Source: Candidatus Cacconaster scatequi
Lineage (GTDB): Bacteria > Bacteroidota > Bacteroidia > Bacteroidales > UBA932
Length of the DNA stretch: 47,792 nucleotides
Assembly: GCA_018065305.1 (NCBI GenBank)
Contig: JAGHTO010000037.1
Span: forward strand, 1-47,792
Direction: 5' to 3'
Numbering within the stretch: position 1 is the first letter of the stretch; the number at the start of each line of letters is the position of its first letter. The notes under the pieces were generated by a model. It worked only from the letters and a program-made list of their open reading frames with translations, was not told the DNA's origin and made no database searches. The translations under genes and the position numbers were made by a program. Shown one piece after another: positions 43,146 to 47,792 of this stretch.

Positions 43146-44296
43146 ACAAAAAAGAATTACCCGTACTCCTGCTGACAGGATATCTGGGCAGCGGGAAAAC
43201 TACTCTTCTCAACAAAATCCTCTCCAACCGCCGAGGGATTCGGTTCGCCGTGATTGTCAATGACATAGGGGAGGTAAACATAGATGCGGACCTCATACAG
43301 AAGGAAGGCATAGTCAATCAGAAAGATGACAATCTGATTGCCCTGCAGAACGGATGCATCTGCTGCACGCTGAAGACCGATCTGATAGAGCAGCTCCACG
43401 GCATTGCGGTAACCGGCAAGTTCGATTATATCGTAATAGAAGCGAGCGGTATCTGCGAGCCGGAACCTATAGCCAGGACAATCTGTTCAATCCCCTCCAT
43501 CTACCCCACTCTGGCGAAGGATGCGCCGGTACAGCTGGACAGCATTGTCACTGTCGTGGATGCCCTCCGGATGCGGGATGAATTCAACCTCGGTCAGGAC
43601 CTTATCCGCGGTGACATCGACGAGGAAGACATACAGAGTCTTGTCATCCAGCAGATTGAATTCTGCAACGTCATACTTCTGAACAAGGCATCGGAGATTT
43701 CTGACCGCGAAAGGGAACAGGTCACCGGCATCTTGAAAGCCCTGCAGCCCGAAGCCCGGATTCTGCCCTGCGATTACGGAGAGGTGGACTTCGACCTTTT
43801 CCTGAACAGCGGGACGTTCGATTTCGAGAAAGTCGCCACTTCCGCAACCTGGATAAAAGAAGTGGAGGGACATCACGAACACGAGCATGAGCATGAACAC
43901 GAGCACGATGAAGAGGGGGAAGCCGAGGAATACGGCATAGGAACCTTCGTCTATTGCAGACGGCAGCCGCTTGACATCAACCGCTTTGACAATTTCGTGG
44001 CAAAAAAATGGCCGTCATCCGTGATAAGGACAAAAGGCATCTGCTATTTCAGCGAGGAATTCAACACCTGCTACCTGTTCGAACAGGCGGGAAAACAGTT
44101 CTCGATGAGAAACGTGGGAGACTGGTATGCGACGATGCCCGCTTCAGAACTGAACGCCCTGCTTGAACGTGAGCCCGATCTGGCTTTGGACTGGGATGAC
44201 ATCTATGGTGACAGAATGCAGAAACTTGTCTTTATCGGGCAGAAGATGGACAGGAGCGCCATCGAGGCGGAGCTGGACAAATGTCTCGTGGAATAG
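43142..44296 (+). CDS. COG0523/CobW-family GTPase with His-rich metal loop
   Basis: The 384-residue P-loop GTPase is a metal-chaperone family member (ZigA/YjiA/ZNG1-like). It has Walker A GYLGSGKTTLLNKIL, the CxCC metal site in NGCICCTLKTDL, IVIEASGICEP and NKASEI. Near residues 241-255 lies a His/Glu-rich loop of alternating HEHEHEH type, fit for Zn2+ or Co2+, before the CobW C-terminal domain. ATG 43142 is preferred over 43127 because it overlaps the upstream stop as ATGA and starts right before the conserved LLLTGYLG. Which client protein receives metal is unknown. Confidence 0.9.
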   Translation: MNKKELPVLLLTGYLGSGKTTLLNKILSNRRGIRFAVIVNDIGEVNIDADLIQKEGIVNQKDDNLIALQNGCICCTLKTDLIEQLHGIAVTGKFDYIVIEASGICEPEPIARTICSIPSIYPTLAKDAPVQLDSIVTVVDALRMRDEFNLGQDLIRGDIDEEDIQSLVIQQIEFCNVILLNKASEISDREREQVTGILKALQPEARILPCDYGEVDFDLFLNSGTFDFEKVATSATWIKEVEGHHEHEHEHEHEHDEEGEAEEYGIGTFVYCRRQPLDINRFDNFVAKKWPSSVIRTKGICYFSEEFNTCYLFEQAGKQFSMRNVGDWYATMPASELNALLEREPDLALDWDDIYGDRMQKLVFIGQKMDRSAIEAELDKCLVE

Positions 44297-44309
44297 TCCT
44301 CCATTATTT

Positions 44310-44340
44310 TTTGTAATCCTCCTTTTTTTTGATATCTTTG
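44310..44340 (+). promoter_or_regulatory. promoter of the acyl carrier protein gene
   Basis: TTTG (44310-44313) and TATCTTTG (44333-44340) are 19 bases apart, a full Bacteroidota consensus promoter. The ATG lies 38 nt downstream. Confidence 0.75.
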
Positions 44341-44378
44341 TGGGAAATTGTACAATCGATTATTTTGATATTTTAATT

Positions 44379-44621
44379 ATGACCCTACAAGAAGTTGAAG
44401 CAAAAATCAAATCCTTCCTGATTGATGAATTGGAAGTGGATGAGAATACCATTTTCCCCGAATCCAAACTGAAAGATGATATGGGAATCGGAAGTCTTGA
44501 AGTTGTTGACGTCGTTGTCTTTGTAGAGGACACCTTCGGATTCAAGATGGACCCTAAGGAGTTCAACACCATTCAGACAATGTCCCAGTTCTGCGAATTC
44601 GTACAGAGTCATTGCGCGTAA
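44379..44621 (+). CDS. stand-alone acyl carrier protein
   Basis: The 80-residue acidic protein has the four-helix acyl carrier fold. The phosphopantetheine-attachment serine is in MGIGSLEVVDVVVFVEDTFGF near residue 39; the usual DSL reads GSL here, which differs from fatty-acid AcpP. It is flanked by a consensus promoter and a rho-independent terminator and has no fab or biosynthetic genes next to it. It may serve lipid modification or a secondary pathway elsewhere; it is unlikely to be the housekeeping AcpP. Confidence 0.85.
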   Translation: MTLQEVEAKIKSFLIDELEVDENTIFPESKLKDDMGIGSLEVVDVVVFVEDTFGFKMDPKEFNTIQTMSQFCEFVQSHCA

Positions 44622-44637
44622 ATTTATTCTCATCAAG

Positions 44638-44670
44638 AAAAAGCGGCTGAATTTCCCAAGCCGCTTTTTT
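44638..44670 (+). terminator. rho-independent terminator after the acyl carrier protein
   Basis: AAGCGGCT (44641-44648) pairs with AGCCGCTT (44659-44666), with A-run before and TTTTTT after. The DUF819 gene starts 15 nt later and shows no clear promoter of its own, so partial read-through may feed it. Confidence 0.85.
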
Positions 44671-44685
44671 CATGTTCCGACAAAT

Positions 44686-45951
44686 ATGATCACCACCATC
44701 CTGCTCGCTCTCTTTTTCCTCGTTGCACCTGCCATCGTCCTGGTGCTGTGCAGAAAAGTCAACTGGATTGGAAAACTGGGACCCGTTCTGGTTCTTTACA
44801 TCCTCGGCGTGGTTGTCGGCAATGTCGGCAACATCTTCGGCTGCCCCCTGTCAGAATCAACGGTAAGCATGCAAAAACTGTTCAGCTCAATTACCGTTCC
44901 CTTCGCAATTCCTCTTATGCTTTTGGGATGCTCTTTCAACAAGGGAGATGGGAAACGCTACGCGCTGGTTCTTGTCACAGGACTGATTGCCGTAATTGTG
45001 GCTATCCTCTCAGGTTATTTCATCTTCAGACATCCGATTGATTCCGGAGCGATGGGCGTGGACGGCACGGCCAAAATCGGCGGCCTGCTCACAGGAGCGT
45101 ACACGGGAGGAACCATAAATATGGCCGCGCTCAAGACAATGCTGGACGTTTCTGACAGCACCTATATTCTGCTCAACAGCTACGACATGCTGGTCGGATT
45201 CTTCTATCTCATATTTCTGATGACCATCGGCATCAAATTGTTCCGCAGACTTCTGGACAGCAGGAGCAAGATCATCATCGACAATATAGTCAACAAAGTC
45301 GTACGGGCAAAAAAATCAGTCACGGGCTTCGTGACGAGATTCATGCCCAAGAGCTATCAGGAAAAGGCCAGAAAGAATGAGTCATCAAACGAAGAAAACC
45401 CCTACAGCGGTCTCGGCACAAAGAAAGGGTTGTGCATTCTCGGACTCCTCATACTGATATCCTTGACAATATGCGGATTGTCATTCCTGATTACGAAACT
45501 GTTCCCGAAGATTCCGTTGATGACACTGTTCATCCTGTGCCTCACCACATTCGGAATCGGAGCATCATTCATCCCCAAACTCAGAGCCCTTCCATACAGT
45601 TATGACGTCGGAATGTACGCCATCTATGTCTTCAGTATAGTGGTCGCTTCAATGGCAGACGTAAAGAATCTGGATCTTGCAGGCGGAGCCGGGGCTCTGG
45701 GATATCTCTTCTTTGTGGTGTTCATCTCCCTGGGATTGCAGGCATTGCTGTCAAAGACATTCCATCTGGATGCTGACACGACCGTCATCGGCTCGGTGGC
45801 ACTGCTCTGCTCCCCTCCTTTCGTTCCTATGATTTCCGCCGCAATGCACAACAGGCGCGCACTTGCAGCCGGACTGGCAATCGGAATCGTCGGTTATGCA
45901 GTAGGCACCTACCTCGGCTTCGGAATTTTCCGTCTGCTGTCGCTGTTTTAG
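44686..45951 (+). CDS. DUF819 family integral membrane protein
   Basis: The 421-residue protein has about ten hydrophobic helices and repeat halves like those of DUF819 (YjcL-like) proteins: LGPVLVLYILGVVVGN, then GGLLTGAYTGGTINMAAL and SVALLCSPPFVPMISAAM with the glycine-rich, transporter-like re-entrant loops. A charged cytoplasmic loop near 220-245 divides it. The family is probably related to secondary transporters, with unknown substrate. It is followed by the tRNA promoter. Confidence 0.85.
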   Translation: MITTILLALFFLVAPAIVLVLCRKVNWIGKLGPVLVLYILGVVVGNVGNIFGCPLSESTVSMQKLFSSITVPFAIPLMLLGCSFNKGDGKRYALVLVTGLIAVIVAILSGYFIFRHPIDSGAMGVDGTAKIGGLLTGAYTGGTINMAALKTMLDVSDSTYILLNSYDMLVGFFYLIFLMTIGIKLFRRLLDSRSKIIIDNIVNKVVRAKKSVTGFVTRFMPKSYQEKARKNESSNEENPYSGLGTKKGLCILGLLILISLTICGLSFLITKLFPKIPLMTLFILCLTTFGIGASFIPKLRALPYSYDVGMYAIYVFSIVVASMADVKNLDLAGGAGALGYLFFVVFISLGLQALLSKTFHLDADTTVIGSVALLCSPPFVPMISAAMHNRRALAAGLAIGIVGYAVGTYLGFGIFRLLSLF

Positions 45952-45960
45952 CACATTTTT

Positions 45961-45991
45961 TTTGCATAGAAAATTATTTGTCGTATATTTG
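45961..45991 (+). promoter_or_regulatory. promoter of the tRNA pair
   Basis: TTTG (45961-45964) and TATATTTG (45984-45991) are 19 bases apart and the first tRNA starts 10 nt downstream. Confidence 0.75.
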
Positions 45992-46000
45992 CCGTCCCAT

Positions 46001-46071
46001 TGAGGTATGGTGTAATGGCAGCACAAGAGATTCTGGTCCTCTTAGTGGCGGTTCGAATCCGTCTACCTCAA
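46001..46071 (+). tRNA. tRNA-Gln (CUG)
   Basis: The acceptor arms TGAGGTA and TACCTCA pair fully; the anticodon loop TTCTGGT gives CUG, and the T arm GGCGGTTCGAATCCGTC is normal. A 5' U is usual for bacterial tRNA-Gln. CCA is not encoded. Confidence 0.93.
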
Positions 46072-46078
46072 CGATGAC

Positions 46079-46152
46079 GGCGGGATAGCTCAGCTGGTTA
46101 GAGCGCATGATTCATAATCATGAGGTCCCCAGTTCAATCCTGGGTCCCGCTA
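46079..46152 (+). tRNA. tRNA-Met (CAU), elongator type
   Basis: The acceptor GGCGGGA pairs with TCCCGCT (one G-U), the anticodon stem CATGA/TCATG encloses loop TTCATAA with CAU, and the T arm is CCCAGTTCAATCCTGGG. Lysidine-modified tRNA-Ile2 has the same anticodon and cannot be fully excluded. It lies 7 nt after tRNA-Gln. Confidence 0.88.
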
Positions 46153-46163
46153 CAAGAAAATCA

Positions 46164-46191
46164 GGCACTTACGGAAGTGAGTGCTTTTTTT
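46164..46191 (+). terminator. terminator of the tRNA pair
   Basis: CACTT/AAGTG forms a short hairpin (46166-46179, extended by GCACT/AGTGC to 46184), followed by a run of seven T. Confidence 0.7.
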
Positions 46192-46268
46192 GTGCCCAGT
46201 CGGGAAAATAGAGGGAAAATAGGAGTTCCGAATTATACCACATTCTATTATTGCATCCAAGGACTGAT

Positions 46269-46539
46269 TATCTTTGCAGAAATAACAGAAGCAATGAAGA
46301 AGACCCAGAACAGGTGGCAGATGGCTTTGAGATGGCTGTTACGCGTTCAAACCAATCACGTTTCTTTCGCGCACATGCGGTAGCAGGATATCCTAATTCC
46401 TTATTGGACTTTTTTGAGGAACGAAACTTGATTTTCAGTGCTTATTGGTACTTTTGTACAAAATGTGTGTGCTACCCCTGTTATGGATAACGAAGGAAAG
46501 GTTATGGAGAGGCACACGGTCTTGAAGCTGCTGAAATAG
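46269..46539 (+). pseudogene. decayed gene segment downstream of the tRNAs
   Basis: A -7 element TATCTTTG (46269-46276) precedes an ATG at 46294 and a 29-codon frame (MKKTQNRWQMALRWLLRVQTN, ending FAHMR). Further on, 46444-46539 reads in one frame as IGTFVQNVCATPVMDNEGKV followed by MERHTVLKLLK and a stop, which looks like the C-terminus of a real protein. Frames between them are broken. The simplest reading is a gene reduced to its ends by deletion and frameshift. Neither piece was assigned to a family. Nothing else is visible between the tRNA terminator and 46567. Confidence 0.4.
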
Positions 46540-46567
46540 CAGTAATTGTAACCCCCATCAAAACGCA

Positions 46568-47599
46568 ATGAGTATGAATGAGAATTCGCGCAGTCTGTAT
46601 CTTGACAACTTGAAGCTGTTTCTGACAGTTCTGGTTGTATTCCATCATGCAGGCCAGGCCTATACTTATGGCGGTGGCAACTGGCCGTATGTGATGTCAA
46701 ATCCCGATGAACTTCTGCCGAATATCTGGCATTTCCACACTGTTAATGCCGCCTTCTTCATGGGACTGTTTTTCTTTATCTCCGGATATTTCGTTCCCGC
46801 GAGTTACGACAGACAGGGCCCTGGTGGTTTCATAAAGAAGAAACTGCTCCGGCTGGGAATTCCCCTTGCGGTTATGACCGTGCTCCTGTCGCTTGTGGTT
46901 GGCAGGTACGAAGTGGGACACATGTGGTTTGTTGAGAGTCTTCTGGTATTTTGTCTTTTGTATGCGGTCATAAGGTTATTGTTCCGGCCCTTGCAGACTC
47001 GCAGGCGCAGGAGTCCCGGCCTGTTGGCATTGGTCGCCGCCGCTCTGTTCATGGGGCTAGGCAGCCATCTCATCAGACAGGTGAGCCCTCAGTACAACTG
47101 GATTGACCTGCTTGGTTTCATCCATATCGAGCCGGCCCATTACCTGCAGTATGTGATTATGTTCATTGCCGGAGTGCTGGCCTTCAGGTTCAAATGGCTG
47201 GATACTATGAAGGATTCCACGGGAATAACATGCCTTGGCATCGCTCTCGCGCTGACCGCACTCGAATATACGCGCTACGACGGGTGGTGGTATGACTTTG
47301 TCAACCGTTGGTACGGATTCTATGACTCTAGTATCTGCATTACTATGAATGCAGGGCTGCTCTGGCTGTTCCGCCGTTACTGCAACCATAACAACGGGGC
47401 ATTGAAATGGGCATCTTCCCAGAGTTACGGTGCATACGTAATCCACCTTTTGATCCTCCTGGGCTTGCAGTATGCGTTTGACAAAGTATGGATGGGCAAT
47501 GTGGGTAAATTCCTGTTCCTTGGGGCTATGACGTGCTTCTTGTCGTTCGGACTTACCTGGCTGCTCCGCTTGATACCCGGAGTAAAGAGAGTCCTGTAA
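46568..47599 (+). CDS. acyltransferase-3 family membrane protein
   Basis: The 343-residue protein has about ten membrane helices and the acyltransferase-3 pattern: RSLYLDNLKLFLTVLVVFHHAGQAY with the probable catalytic His pair, then FFMGLFFFISGYFVP and the arginine-bearing loop KKKLLRLGIPL. Family members O-acylate sugars, lipids or peptidoglycan, using acyl groups from the cytoplasm; the substrate here is not known. Starts at 46568 and 46574 are both possible. It is followed by a terminator and seems to be a single-gene unit. Confidence 0.88.
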   Translation: MSMNENSRSLYLDNLKLFLTVLVVFHHAGQAYTYGGGNWPYVMSNPDELLPNIWHFHTVNAAFFMGLFFFISGYFVPASYDRQGPGGFIKKKLLRLGIPLAVMTVLLSLVVGRYEVGHMWFVESLLVFCLLYAVIRLLFRPLQTRRRRSPGLLALVAAALFMGLGSHLIRQVSPQYNWIDLLGFIHIEPAHYLQYVIMFIAGVLAFRFKWLDTMKDSTGITCLGIALALTALEYTRYDGWWYDFVNRWYGFYDSSICITMNAGLLWLFRRYCNHNNGALKWASSQSYGAYVIHLLILLGLQYAFDKVWMGNVGKFLFLGAMTCFLSFGLTWLLRLIPGVKRVL

Positions 47600-47706
47600 A
47601 TTTATGTTCAAGTATTCAATTTGTATGAATAATCAGGGAAAAAATTAACGGAAGAATTCAAGACACAAACAGCATCACTACCCTTACCATAAAGACTCAC
47701 AGAAAG

Positions 47707-47730
47707 CACCTGCGCCGCAGGTGTTTTTTT
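47707..47730 (+). terminator. rho-independent terminator
   Basis: CACCTGC/GCAGGTG is a perfect 7-bp stem with loop GCC, followed by TTTTTTT. It probably ends the acyltransferase transcript. I see no gene in 47731-47792. Confidence 0.85.
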
Positions 47731-47792
47731 GTTTTCCCAACGTAGCCATCAAAGGGTGGTGGGTGGGCCGCAAACGTACATCGTTTACGCCG

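Noticed and set aside
44686-45951. DUF819 protein as a sodium-glutamate symporter (GltS)
   Set aside because: The topology is similar, but the GltS signature is not seen, and DUF819 motifs fit better.
46001-46152. tRNA array as part of a prophage or integrative element
   Set aside because: No integrase, phage or conjugation gene is visible on either side; only a small decayed segment follows.

Overview
The window is chromosomal DNA of a Bacteroidota species, most likely order Bacteroidales; genus cannot be assigned from sequence alone. The main reasons are the repeated Bacteroidota -7 promoter element TAnnTTTG (often with TTTG 19-21 nt upstream), lipoprotein signals typical of the phylum, and a division/cell-wall (dcw) cluster with the Bacteroidota order and a meso-DAP-type MurE.

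Layout. 1-1.6 kb: an IS200-like REP-associated tyrosine transposase (RAYT) surrounded by three REP-like hairpins with a shared GTGAGTT head. 1.7-7.3 kb: a tyrosine phosphatase, a reverse-strand fucI-fucP pair for L-fucose, and a diaminopropionate ammonia-lyase coupled to a small unknown ORF. 7.3-8.2 kb: decayed DNA, with an alanine/glycine-type symporter that has lost its middle in frame and a frameshifted outer-membrane beta-barrel remnant. 8.2-10.4 kb: two Fic-domain proteins with DNA-binding domains, each with its own repeat or palindrome placed over its promoter. 10.6-15.7 kb: an exported lipid/phosphodiester neighbourhood made of a lipocalin-like lipoprotein, a sphingomyelinase D/GDPD-like secreted enzyme, a lipoprotein with a PI-PLC-X-like domain whose first catalytic His appears to be Tyr, and a HAD-type phosphatase lipoprotein. 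15.8-22.1 kb: lptB, dnaX, an M16 peptidase, an O-methyltransferase and an unrecognised EF-hand membrane protein.

22.1-37.2 kb: the complete dcw operon mraZ-rsmH-ftsL-ftsI-murE-mraY-murD-ftsW-murG-murC-ftsQ-ftsA-ftsZ, tightly packed and often overlapping. Its promoter carries four TGGAA repeats at exact 10-bp spacing, which look like the MraZ autoregulatory operator. The convergent genes ftsZ and truB overlap by 138 bp, and both have unusual low-complexity ends there. 37.0-39.9 kb: a reverse-strand gltX-rpiB-truB operon. 40.0-47.8 kb: a secreted metallophosphoesterase, rsmE, a SIMPL-YfcE-COG0523 operon, a stand-alone acyl carrier protein with its own promoter and terminator, a DUF819 membrane protein, tRNA-Gln and tRNA-Met, a decayed segment, and an acyltransferase-3 membrane protein.

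The least explained parts are the Fic pair with its repeat operators, the lipid-headgroup neighbourhood, the ftsZ/truB overlap and the RAYT/REP locus. Functional names rest on motifs and family knowledge; no database search was run.
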